Below are positions 34,271-42,163 of a stretch of 64,000 nt of DNA, piece after piece. Origin of the DNA: Pseudalgibacter ostreae (GTDB lineage Bacteria > Bacteroidota > Bacteroidia > Flavobacteriales > Flavobacteriaceae); NCBI RefSeq assembly GCF_042427585.1, contig NZ_JBHMFC010000103.1, forward strand, positions 186,001-250,000. The letters are read 5' to 3'. The translations under genes and the position numbers were made by a program. The notes beneath the pieces were generated by a model. The model did not search any database. It had not been told where the DNA came from and saw only the letters and a list, made by a program, of their open reading frames with translations. Position 1 is the stretch's first letter. Every line of letters starts with the position of its first letter.

Positions 34271-35128
34271 ATGAAAAAGCATATCATTATTTCAGCTCTT
34301 ATAATTATGTCCGCTATCGCACCTCGATTGTGCTGGGCACAAGCTACAACGCAAACAAACACGGTCCTCGACACTATTTACGCAAACGACACTAAAAATG
34401 TTGCGCTATTTTTCCCAGAACCTATACGTCAGGGTATAACTGGTTCGGATAATTTTGTTTTTACCTACAATCGTGAGAAAGAACAATACTTTGGATTACT
34501 TCAGGCAAAGCCTGGGAAAGAAAGTAATCTACTGGTAGTCAACAGAAATGGATCAATTTTTTCGTATATTGTGAGGTATAAAAAGCAACTGTCTCAGCTC
34601 AATTACTTCATTCCTTTATCAAATAGTATTGGGAATGAAAAGCCATTAGTAAGTGATTCTATTCAGACTGCAACTGTTAAAGATAGTATAGACAACAGAA
34701 CGTATTATTATCACAAATTCTGCTCTTATCTTCTTAACAGAAACCAGCGTATAGGTCGAATTAAGAAGCGAAATGACGGTATCATTTTGAGTATTGAGAA
34801 TATAGTTTTTGATAAGGAAGAGCTTTATTTTGTTATCCAAATTGAGAATAAATCTACCTTGGATTACGATTTGAATTTTCTAAACCTTTCGATTGAAACA
34901 CGACAAAAAGGCAAGAGAAAATCGTTACAAAAACTGATTCAAGAACCCGTATATAAGTACAATTTACTATCTAGAATAGCGGAAGGTAAAGTTGTTAGAT
35001 TGGTTTATATAGTGCCTAAGTTTTCAATAAGCAATGACCGTAGATTGGTTGTAGAGCTGAATGAGAAAAATGGGGAAAGAGAACTAAAATTGAAGGTGTC
35101 GCACAAATATATCAATAACCCAAATTAA
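34271..35128 (+). CDS. traN: Conjugation protein TraN (VirB9-like, DUF4138)
   Basis: This 285-residue protein has a signal peptide ending near CWAQA and a beta-rich body. Motifs TKNVALFFPEPIRQGITGSDNFVF (about 40-62) and NYDLNFLNLSIETRQKGKRKSLQ match the DUF4138/TraN family. It is the outer-membrane-side partner of TraM. It is the last typical tra gene; traL and traO-traQ are not seen nearby. Confidence 0.88.
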   Translation: MKKHIIISALIIMSAIAPRLCWAQATTQTNTVLDTIYANDTKNVALFFPEPIRQGITGSDNFVFTYNREKEQYFGLLQAKPGKESNLLVVNRNGSIFSYIVRYKKQLSQLNYFIPLSNSIGNEKPLVSDSIQTATVKDSIDNRTYYYHKFCSYLLNRNQRIGRIKKRNDGIILSIENIVFDKEELYFVIQIENKSTLDYDLNFLNLSIETRQKGKRKSLQKLIQEPVYKYNLLSRIAEGKVVRLVYIVPKFSISNDRRLVVELNEKNGERELKLKVSHKYINNPN

Positions 35129-35135
35129 TATTATT

Positions 35136-35498
35136 ATGAAAAAAATCGTCATTTGTTCGTTATTAGTTCTATTCATTTCCTGTTCAGGAAATAAAAATAC
35201 GTCCCCTTCAGAAACCGCAAAAATTGTTTCGGAAAGCTTTTTCTCAAAAGATGAATCAGTTCTTAAAAAGCATACAACATTAGAAGAATATAGTAGTTTG
35301 ATTACGGTTCAAAGTATGATGCCAGAATCAGATAAAGACATCGAGGTAGAAATCTTAGATGAAGCCACAGATGGAGACATTGCTTGGGTAAAATATAGCA
35401 CTACCTATGATGGAAAATCTGGTGTTTTCAAATTAGCCAAAGAGAATGGACAATGGAAAGTGACCAGCAAAGGACCGAGAGAGAAAGGGCCTTTTTGA
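35136..35498 (+). CDS. Small lipoprotein (DUF4878-like)
   Basis: This 120-residue protein has a lipobox (VLFISCSG, Cys at about 16). A single compact alpha/beta domain follows (TAKIVSESFFSKDESVLKKHTTLEEY ... GKSGVFKLAKENGQWKVTSKG), the cystatin/NTF2-like fold of DUF4878. The start shares the TAATATTATTATGAAA context with other genes of the element. It stands where traO would be, so it may be a surface or exclusion protein. Its role is unknown. Confidence 0.7.
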   Translation: MKKIVICSLLVLFISCSGNKNTSPSETAKIVSESFFSKDESVLKKHTTLEEYSSLITVQSMMPESDKDIEVEILDEATDGDIAWVKYSTTYDGKSGVFKLAKENGQWKVTSKGPREKGPF

Positions 35499-35515
35499 AA
35501 AAGAACTTTTATTAA

Positions 35516-36105
35516 TTCTTTTCGAGGTTGATTTGCCAATATCCTTGCGTACCGCCGTTATGTGTTAAAAACTCTTTATTCTTAATATCTATAATATGTT
35601 TTCCAACAGCAAATTCGTTTATTCTTAAATTTCAGTAGAAGTAATAGAAGTATGGTTTGCAATTAATTGAAGGACTTATTTTTGTCTTTTAGCCAGATCT
35701 TCAGTTGCATCAATTACACCATCTTATTGCTTAGCCTTTTCATTAACCTCTGCTGCAGTTTCTTTAGCAAAAAAAGTAATTCCAAAGAAGTTAATTGAAA
35801 AAAATAAAGCTCCCTTTTTCGTAATGCTATGAGATTCGAGGAATGCCGGAACCCAATAGTTCTAACAATTCCAAATCTTTGAAAATCTCGTCTTTTATAA
35901 ATTGGCAACCAGCAAAAACAATTTTTAGAACTTTTGCCACAAGAGTTTCAACGCAAATAAGCAGTTCCCCTTGGTAAATAGTTAGGCTTATTCGAAAGGT
36001 CGGTTGATGATTATCTAAACAACCCTTTACCAATGCTTTTGTAGAAACCAAAGACAGGGCATTATGGAAAAGAGACCCAATAATGAAGAGAATTGATTTA
36101 AACTT
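35516..36105 (-). pseudogene. Decayed remnants, including the end of an AAA_4/AlbA_2-type protein
   Basis: On the minus strand, 36105 to about 35830 reads in part as KGCLDNHQPTFRISLTIYQG then KDEIFKDLELLELLGSGIPR, interrupted by frame changes. The LGSGIPRI motif is typical of AlbA_2/divergent-AAA regulators. Further left, fragments such as FAVGKHIIDIKNKEFLTHNG occur, with stops in between. No intact frame is credible. The region lies between the tra lipoprotein and the defence block, and looks like a worn integration spot. Confidence 0.5.
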
Positions 36106-36106
36106 G

Positions 36107-36114
36107 TATATTTG
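36107..36114 (+). promoter_or_regulatory. -7 box of the defence operon
   Basis: TATATTTG fits TAnnTTTG and lies 33 bases before the ATG at 36148. It makes an upstream TTG start at 36112 unlikely. No clear -33 element is seen at the standard spacing. Confidence 0.45.
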
Positions 36115-36147
36115 CCCAAGTTCGGACAAGTCAATAAATGGTTCAAT

Positions 36148-36723
36148 ATGGGTCAACATCTTTCATTAGCGGTTAAAAATAACTACTCTTTCTACAATAA
36201 ACTATTGCTTGAAAGGAAGTCTATTTTTTCAGAAGTAATTGAAATTAATAGCAAAGCTAATAACCATAATTTTATTGAAAGTATAGAACCGGTTGTTTAC
36301 CCTGAGCTTGAGAATGATAAAATGAAATTATTGGTAAGAGTTAAACTCAATAACCACCATTTTTTCGAGATAAAACTAAAGTTAAAGGAATTTACACCAG
36401 CTCCATTTTTCAGGTTTGATAGTGATGGTACTACCCATCATAATAGAATAGACGGAATCCCTCTTAATGAGCAAGCAATCACAACACCTCATTTTCACAA
36501 GTTCAATGAAAACGGTATTGAAATAGCCTACAAAACGGATAAGTTGTTAGACCCAAAAGAAAGCAAGGCATTAGAAGATATAAACCTTTGTATTATTCAT
36601 TTTTTCCACGAATCAAACACAAGATTAAAGAATGATGATTTTCCCGAAATCAAAATAATGTCTGACACCTTAGGTTTTAAAATGACTAAGGAAGACCCTA
36701 ATCAAAATATTGCCTTCCTATGA
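36148..36723 (+). CDS. Unknown protein, first gene of the defence operon (DUF6978-like)
   Basis: The 191-residue protein starts at ATG 36148 (MGQHLSLAVKNN), because an upstream TTG falls inside the promoter. It is soluble and moderately basic, with motifs FFRFDSDGTTHHNRIDGI (about 97-114) and TPHFHKFNENGIEIAYKT (about 125-142), several His and Asp. The family looks like DUF6978, of unknown function. It overlaps the next gene by ATGA (36720-36723), and the pair reads into XRE-hsdM, so it may take part in control of or defence with restriction. Confidence 0.62.
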   Translation: MGQHLSLAVKNNYSFYNKLLLERKSIFSEVIEINSKANNHNFIESIEPVVYPELENDKMKLLVRVKLNNHHFFEIKLKLKEFTPAPFFRFDSDGTTHHNRIDGIPLNEQAITTPHFHKFNENGIEIAYKTDKLLDPKESKALEDINLCIIHFFHESNTRLKNDDFPEIKIMSDTLGFKMTKEDPNQNIAFL

Positions 36724-37538
36724 ATCTATTAGAAATTTTCACAGATATAAAAAATGCTTTTGGAGGCTTATGGCAAACCAAACAGAGAGGTAATTCATTA
36801 GAAATTATTACCCCATACGCTACGACCAACAATCGTTTTGTTTCAGTATTTCTATCCAAGCAAGGTGATGATTATGTTATTTCTGATGGTGGTTGGTTAA
36901 ATAGTGGAGTGTATGAAGTTGCAATAGGTGAAGAAACTTGCTTTTTAAAAATACTATACCATTTCCAAAACTCTTTTGAAATAAAGCAAATTGCAAATGC
37001 TGAAGGCATTACATACTACTACCTAAAAACAGCCAATGCAATAGATATACCCTCTAAACTGTTTGACCTTACTTTATTCATTCAAAATATAGTAAGCGTT
37101 TCAGAAATAGCATTTGATGACAAAGAAGAAAAGGAAACCAAAGAAAGATTTGTTTCAATAGCAAATGAATACTTGAAATCATTTGCCAACAGAGAGAAAT
37201 TGAAACTAAATCAATATCTAATACCTGAGAAAAAAGACATTAAGTTCAATGCTATTTACAATAATACACCAAGCACACTGTCTTTGGTAAATTACGTTAC
37301 AGGTAGCTCAAACTCTTATTTTTCAAATAGTATTTCAAAAGCAAATATGCTTTTTCAAATGGCTGATGATTCAAGTGCTAAAGAATTTATTAAATCAAAA
37401 GTATCCATCATAGACAATACAGCAGATGGTTATGTGCCTGAAAAATTAGCAGGTTATTTATATCATTTAGAACACCACACAGGTTCACTTTTAGTGAACT
37501 GGAGCGAAAAAGAAAGACTTCAATCAATACTCAATTAA
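36720..37538 (+). CDS. DUF1828-domain protein paired with the gene before it
   Basis: This 272-residue protein carries a DUF1828-like core (ITPYATTNNRFVSVFLSKQGDDYVISDGGWLNSGVYE, about 28-65). Helical parts follow (FTLFIQNIVSVSEIAFDDKEE, YLKSFANREKLKLNQYLI). No membrane segments or known catalytic motifs are visible. The gene starts inside the preceding stop and ends one base before the XRE regulator. In other genomes the DUF1828 family occurs with phage-related and restriction genes, but I cannot say what it does. Confidence 0.62.
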   Translation: MNLLEIFTDIKNAFGGLWQTKQRGNSLEIITPYATTNNRFVSVFLSKQGDDYVISDGGWLNSGVYEVAIGEETCFLKILYHFQNSFEIKQIANAEGITYYYLKTANAIDIPSKLFDLTLFIQNIVSVSEIAFDDKEEKETKERFVSIANEYLKSFANREKLKLNQYLIPEKKDIKFNAIYNNTPSTLSLVNYVTGSSNSYFSNSISKANMLFQMADDSSAKEFIKSKVSIIDNTADGYVPEKLAGYLYHLEHHTGSLLVNWSEKERLQSILN

Positions 37539-37539
37539 G

Positions 37540-37848
37540 ATGACAAAGAAAGTATTTCATACCAACACCTTAGGCGATAAACTTCGGCAGTTAAGAGATG
37601 AAAAAAACTTAATGCAAAGAGAAGTTGGGGCAGTAATAGAAGTTGACGGAGCATTTATAAGCAAAGTCGAAAATAGCGAAAAACCAATCAACAGAAAGCA
37701 CCTTGCAACATTAAGTAAGTATTTCAAGGTGGAAGAAGATGATTTGCAAACGCTTTGGTTAGCTGATAAAATATACAATATGACAAAATCAGAACCAACA
37801 GCTATGGAATCATTAAAAATTGTTTTACAAAGAATTAAAAGGAATTAA
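37540..37848 (+). CDS. XRE-family transcriptional regulator
   Basis: This 102-residue protein has the Cro/C1 helix-turn-helix (GDKLRQLRDEKNLMQREVGAVIEVDGAFISKVENSEKPINRKHLATLSKYFKV, about 10-65). It stands 1 base after the DUF1828 gene and 5 bases before hsdM. It likely controls the operon, like the C proteins of restriction-modification systems. Confidence 0.85.
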   Translation: MTKKVFHTNTLGDKLRQLRDEKNLMQREVGAVIEVDGAFISKVENSEKPINRKHLATLSKYFKVEEDDLQTLWLADKIYNMTKSEPTAMESLKIVLQRIKRN

Positions 37849-37853
37849 AATAG

Positions 37854-39386
37854 ATGGCTAAAAAAAAGGAATCAACCCAGGAACCAATTGAGAAACAGCT
37901 TTGGAAAGCAGCAGATAAACTGCGAAAAAATATTGATGCAGCAGAATATAAACATATTGTATTAGGCTTAATCTTTCTAAAATACATATCTGATTCTTTT
38001 GAAGAACTTTATGCCAAACTAAAAGCAGGTGAAGGCGAATATGCAGGTGCTGACCCAGAAGACAGAGACGAGTACAGAGCAGAAAATGTATTCTTTGTGC
38101 CACCTTCTGCAAGATGGTCTTATTTACAAGGTAGAGCCAAACTTCCTGAAATAGGTAAAGACATTGATAATGCAATGGATGCTATTGAAAGAGACAATGC
38201 TTCACTAAAAGGAGTACTACCCAAAGCATTTGCCAAAGAGAATTTAGACCCTACCAGTTTAGGGCAACTCATTGATTTGATTAGTAACATTGCTTTAGGT
38301 GATGAAGTAAGCAGAAGTCAAGATTTATTGGGGAAAGTATATGAGTATTTTTTAGGTGAATTTGCTTTAGCTGAAGGTAAAAAGGGCGGACAGTTCTACA
38401 CGCCTGAGAGTATTGTAAAACTATTGGTAGAAATGCTACAACCATATAAAGGTAGAGTGTTTGACCCTTGTTGTGGTTCAGGTGGTATGTTCGTTCAGTC
38501 TGAAAAATTCATTTTGGCTCATCAAGGTAAAATCAATGATATTTCCATTTACGGGCAAGAAAGCAATCAGACTACTTGGCGTTTGGCTAAAATGAATTTA
38601 GCCATTAGAGGGATTGATAGCTCACAAGTAAAGTGGAACAATGAAGGCTCATTTTTAAACAATGCACATAAAGATTTAAAAGCAGATTACATTATCGCAA
38701 ATCCTCCATTTAATGATAGTGATTGGAGCGGAAATCTTTTAAGAAGTGATGCAAGGTGGTCTATCGCACCACCCCCAATAAACAATGCAAATTTTGGTTG
38801 GGTTCAACATTTCTTATATCACTTAAATAATGAAGGAAAAGCAGGGTTTGTTCTATCAAATGGTGCGTTATCGTCAAACACTTCTAATGAAGGAGAAATA
38901 AGGTCAGAGTTTGTGAAAAGAGACTTAGTGGAATGTATTGTTATGCTTCCAAGCTCTTTATTCTTCAATACAGGTATTCCAGCTTGTTTGTGGTTTATGA
39001 GGAAACAAAAGACCAAAAGAAAAGGTGAGATTTTATTTATTGATGCTTCTGATTTAGGGTATATGATTAATCGTAAAAACAGGGCTTTTGCCGAATCTGA
39101 TATTCAACAAGTAAAAGACACTTATCATAACTGGTTAAATAATCCAAGTGAATATGAAGATATTAAGGGCTTTTGTAAGTCAGCAACACTTGAAGCTGTA
39201 GAAAAACATAAATATGTTTTAACTCCAGGAAGGTATGTTGGCATTCCAGACCTTGAAGATGATGGTATTCCTTATGAAGATAAGATTAATGAAATTCAAA
39301 AGGATTTAAGTTTTCAATATGAAGAATCAAAAATAATTGACGAATCTCTATTAAAGAACCTTAAAAAAGTTGGTATTGAATTATGA
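37854..39386 (+). CDS. hsdM: Type I restriction-modification DNA methyltransferase, M subunit
   Basis: This 510-residue N6-adenine methyltransferase protects host DNA. The HsdM N-terminal helical domain (LWKAADKLRKNIDAAEYKHIVLGLIFLKYISDSF) spans about 15-50. The SAM-binding motif I, FDPCCGSGGMF, lies near 203-213 and catalytic motif IV, NPPF, near 282-285. A complete frame of normal length. It overlaps hsdS by ATGA. Confidence 0.95.
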   Translation: MAKKKESTQEPIEKQLWKAADKLRKNIDAAEYKHIVLGLIFLKYISDSFEELYAKLKAGEGEYAGADPEDRDEYRAENVFFVPPSARWSYLQGRAKLPEIGKDIDNAMDAIERDNASLKGVLPKAFAKENLDPTSLGQLIDLISNIALGDEVSRSQDLLGKVYEYFLGEFALAEGKKGGQFYTPESIVKLLVEMLQPYKGRVFDPCCGSGGMFVQSEKFILAHQGKINDISIYGQESNQTTWRLAKMNLAIRGIDSSQVKWNNEGSFLNNAHKDLKADYIIANPPFNDSDWSGNLLRSDARWSIAPPPINNANFGWVQHFLYHLNNEGKAGFVLSNGALSSNTSNEGEIRSEFVKRDLVECIVMLPSSLFFNTGIPACLWFMRKQKTKRKGEILFIDASDLGYMINRKNRAFAESDIQQVKDTYHNWLNNPSEYEDIKGFCKSATLEAVEKHKYVLTPGRYVGIPDLEDDGIPYEDKINEIQKDLSFQYEESKIIDESLLKNLKKVGIEL

Positions 39387-40642
39387 GCGAAAGGATAGAA
39401 ACAGAATTAGGTTTACTTCCTAAGGATTGGGATTTAGTGCCATTGGGTGATTTACTCTACATAAAAGGACGTATTGGTTGGAAAGGTTTAAAAAAATCTG
39501 AGTACATCCAAGAAGGCTATGCTATAATAAATGGTGAGCAAATAAAAAATGATGAAGTAAACTGGGCTACAGTAGGTCGAATTCCAAAAGAAAGGTATGA
39601 CGAAAGTCCAGAAATTATGCTTCAACAGGATGATATTTTAATGACCAAAGATGGTACAATTGGAAAAATAGCTTATGTAGATAAATTACCTGAACCAGCA
39701 ACTGTTGCAAGTGGTGTTTTTGTTATAAGACAAAATTCTGAAAAGCTAAACCAACGCTATTTGTACAATTATTTTAGGTCTCATTTTTTTAAGCATCTAA
39801 TAAAAAGTAGAACAGAAGGTTCTGTAATACCTCATTTATATCAAAGAGATTTTAAAGAGATGTTGATTCCTCTTCCTAATCCTAAGGAACAAGAAACAAT
39901 TGCTGATACATTATTTAGTATTAGCAGAAAAATTAAAAATTTAGAATCAACGAATGAAACATTATACAACTTAGCTAATATCATTTTTGAAGAAAATATA
40001 AAGCTTGATAATGAAAGTGACAATTCAATTAGTACTGAAATAGGTTTAATACCGAGTAACTGGCAGGTTGTCAAATTGATTGATTGTCTTACCATATTAA
40101 TAGACAATAGAGGTAAAACACCTGTATATGTTGATGAAGGAATACCTGCATTAAGTGCAAAGTTTGTAAAAGGTGGTGAAATAATTCGCCAACACCAAAT
40201 GAATTACGTTAGTCAAGAACTATGGGAAGCAAGCGAGAAACTTCAAGAAAGGGATATAATTATGACTTCAGAGGCTCCATTAGGTGAGTTGTATTTTGTT
40301 TTAGGTAACACTAATTATTACCCTGCACAAAGAGTATATACATTAAGAACCGACAAAGCAATTCTTCCCTCTGAATATTTGTATTTATGGCTTAATTCAC
40401 GATATGGTAAATATCTTGTTTCAAGAAGGGGTTCTGGCTCTACTGTTCAAGGAATTAAACAATCCGAACTTAAATTAGTGGAAGTCCTAATACCAGATGA
40501 AAAAACAATTGAAAGACTAACGCCAATTTTTCAAGACATTTTTAAAAAAAGGCAAATCAATTTTGATGAAATAAAAACATTAAAGCATTTAAGAAAAACA
40601 CTTTTGCCACGATTATTGAGTGGAGAAATCAGACTTGATTAG
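39383..40642 (+). CDS. hsdS: Type I restriction-modification specificity subunit
   Basis: This 419-residue subunit has two target-recognition domains: GLLPKDWDLVPLGDLLYIKGRIGW at the start, and GLIPSNWQVVKLIDCLTILIDNRG near 215. Each is followed by a conserved helical spacer (IPLPNPKEQETIADTLFSISRKIKNLE and VLIPDEKTIERLTPIFQDI). It sets the DNA sequence for HsdM and HsdR. No inverted copy of hsdS was seen nearby, so no phase-variable shuffling is visible. Confidence 0.93.
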   Translation: MSERIETELGLLPKDWDLVPLGDLLYIKGRIGWKGLKKSEYIQEGYAIINGEQIKNDEVNWATVGRIPKERYDESPEIMLQQDDILMTKDGTIGKIAYVDKLPEPATVASGVFVIRQNSEKLNQRYLYNYFRSHFFKHLIKSRTEGSVIPHLYQRDFKEMLIPLPNPKEQETIADTLFSISRKIKNLESTNETLYNLANIIFEENIKLDNESDNSISTEIGLIPSNWQVVKLIDCLTILIDNRGKTPVYVDEGIPALSAKFVKGGEIIRQHQMNYVSQELWEASEKLQERDIIMTSEAPLGELYFVLGNTNYYPAQRVYTLRTDKAILPSEYLYLWLNSRYGKYLVSRRGSGSTVQGIKQSELKLVEVLIPDEKTIERLTPIFQDIFKKRQINFDEIKTLKHLRKTLLPRLLSGEIRLD

Positions 40643-40647
40643 TATCT

Positions 40648-40675
40648 AAAAATCATTAAAATTAAAAATCATTAA
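40648..40675 (+). promoter_or_regulatory. Direct-repeat operator candidate before higB
   Basis: AAAAATCATTAA occurs at 40648-40659 and 40664-40675, 16 bases apart. It lies between hsdS and higB. TAACTTTG at 40697-40704 is a -7-like box, but it is so near the ATG (40707) that the mRNA would be almost leaderless. The repeats may bind the HigA protein. Confidence 0.45.
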
Positions 40676-40706
40676 CCTTTTAAGTAATTAATTTTGTAAC
40701 TTTGCA

Positions 40707-41039
40707 ATGGAATTATCGTATAAAAATAACAAGCTGAAGAAGTCGCTCGATACTGATAAAGGTATAGCAAAGAGTTACGGCACATTAGCAAAAAAGGTAA
40801 AGTTGCGTATCACTCAGCTTAAAAACGCAGATAATTTAGAGGTGATCTCAAAATTACCTGTATTACGATTGCACCAACACATAGGCAAAGGGAAAGGCAG
40901 TTGGTCAATAGACATTCAAGAAAATTGGAGAATACTATTTATAATAAACCAAGACCCTATACCAACCTTAGAAGATGGTGGAGTAGATTTAAAAGCGATA
41001 ACCATTATAAGTATTGAGTCTGTAGAAGACCCTCACTAA
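40707..41039 (+). CDS. higB: HigB/RelE-family toxin
   Basis: This 110-residue protein begins MELSYKNNKLKKSLDTDKGIAK and has RLHQHIGKGKGSWSIDIQENWRILFII, the pattern of HigB/RelE mRNA interferases. The mRNA cleavage is inferred from the family. It is followed by a HigA-type antitoxin, and the pair sits between hsdS and hsdR. Confidence 0.87.
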   Translation: MELSYKNNKLKKSLDTDKGIAKSYGTLAKKVKLRITQLKNADNLEVISKLPVLRLHQHIGKGKGSWSIDIQENWRILFIINQDPIPTLEDGGVDLKAITIISIESVEDPH

Positions 41040-41056
41040 CTTAAAAAGGAAACAAA

Positions 41057-42160
41057 ATGACTGATTTAAAATTAAAAAAATCCTTACTCTCTTGCCCAGG
41101 CGATAGTATTCAAGAGCATATAGACCATATAGGTATGTCGCAAGCAGAATTAGCAGAGCGTTTAGGGAGGTCTGTTCCTAAACTTAATGAGTTAATCAAA
41201 GGAAAAGCACCAATAACTAAAGAAACAGCCACCAAATTAGAATACGTTTTAGGTGTGCCTGCAAGTTTTTGGATAAACTTAGAACGTACCTACCAAGATG
41301 AATTATTGGAGATAGAGCAAATGGAATATCTTGAAACTTGCAAAGAGTGGGTTCAAGGTTTTCCTACAAAAGAGCTAAAGAATTGGGGATTATTGCCGGA
41401 TACCAACGAAAAGACAATTTTAGCAGAAGGCTTGTTAAAATACTTTAGAATTGCAACACCAAATGAATGGCACGCTATTTACCAAGAAAGCTCATTAGCT
41501 TTTAAAATAGAATTAAAGCATACTGTTCATCCACAAGCCATTTCAGTTTGGTTGCGTTTAGGAGAATTACAAGCTGAAAAAATAAAATTAGATACATTTG
41601 ACAAAAAGAAGATTAGAGCAAATTACAGCTCTTTTCAAAGTATTTGCTACAACCATTCCGATAATTGGTTAGAAGAATTGCAAGCACTTTGTGCTTCTTG
41701 CGGTATTGCAATAGTCTATACACCTTGTATTAAAAAAGCACCAATTTATGGAGCTTCCAGATGGATAAAAAATTATTCAACACCACTAATTCAATTAACA
41801 GATAGACGAAAAGACTACAACGCCTTTTGGTTTTCCTTTTATCACGAATTAGGGCATATTTTATACCACGGCAAAAAAGATATTTTTATTGAAGGGTTGG
41901 AAGAAATTGTTCCAGATAAAGACAAGGAAGATGAAGCAGATGCATTTGCAGCACGTATGTTATTATCAGAAAAAGAAAGAAATGAGTTATCTAAATATCC
42001 AAAATTTGATAGAGAGTTAATTTTAAAACTAAGTGATAAATTTAAAAAACACCCTGGTATCATTGTAGCCCAAGTACAAAGACAATACAGACATTTGTAT
42101 AAAAATGTACGTTTGAATAGCTTAAAAACTAAGGTAGAATTTACTGACTTAACTATTTAA
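41057..42160 (+). CDS. higA: HigA-type antitoxin fused to ImmA/IrrE metallopeptidase
   Basis: This 367-residue protein has two parts. The first is a HigA-like helix-turn-helix (SIQEHIDHIGMSQAELAERLGRSVPKLNELIKGK, about 16-55). The second is an ImmA/IrrE domain with the zinc motif HELGH (about 263-267) and the later EDEADAFAARMLL. In the ImmA family the peptidase cuts a repressor. Here it may cleave its own or another HTH protein. The gene starts 17 bases after higB and ends 3 bases before hsdR. Confidence 0.9.
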   Translation: MTDLKLKKSLLSCPGDSIQEHIDHIGMSQAELAERLGRSVPKLNELIKGKAPITKETATKLEYVLGVPASFWINLERTYQDELLEIEQMEYLETCKEWVQGFPTKELKNWGLLPDTNEKTILAEGLLKYFRIATPNEWHAIYQESSLAFKIELKHTVHPQAISVWLRLGELQAEKIKLDTFDKKKIRANYSSFQSICYNHSDNWLEELQALCASCGIAIVYTPCIKKAPIYGASRWIKNYSTPLIQLTDRRKDYNAFWFSFYHELGHILYHGKKDIFIEGLEEIVPDKDKEDEADAFAARMLLSEKERNELSKYPKFDRELILKLSDKFKKHPGIIVAQVQRQYRHLYKNVRLNSLKTKVEFTDLTI

Positions 42161-42163
42161 GCT

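Noticed and set aside
36112..36147. An upstream TTG start of the DUF6978-like gene
   Set aside because: It lies within the TATATTTG promoter box, so it would not be transcribed properly.
39383..40642. Phase-variable hsdS shuffling
   Set aside because: No second hsdS fragment or inverted recognition domain and no recombinase were seen next to the operon.
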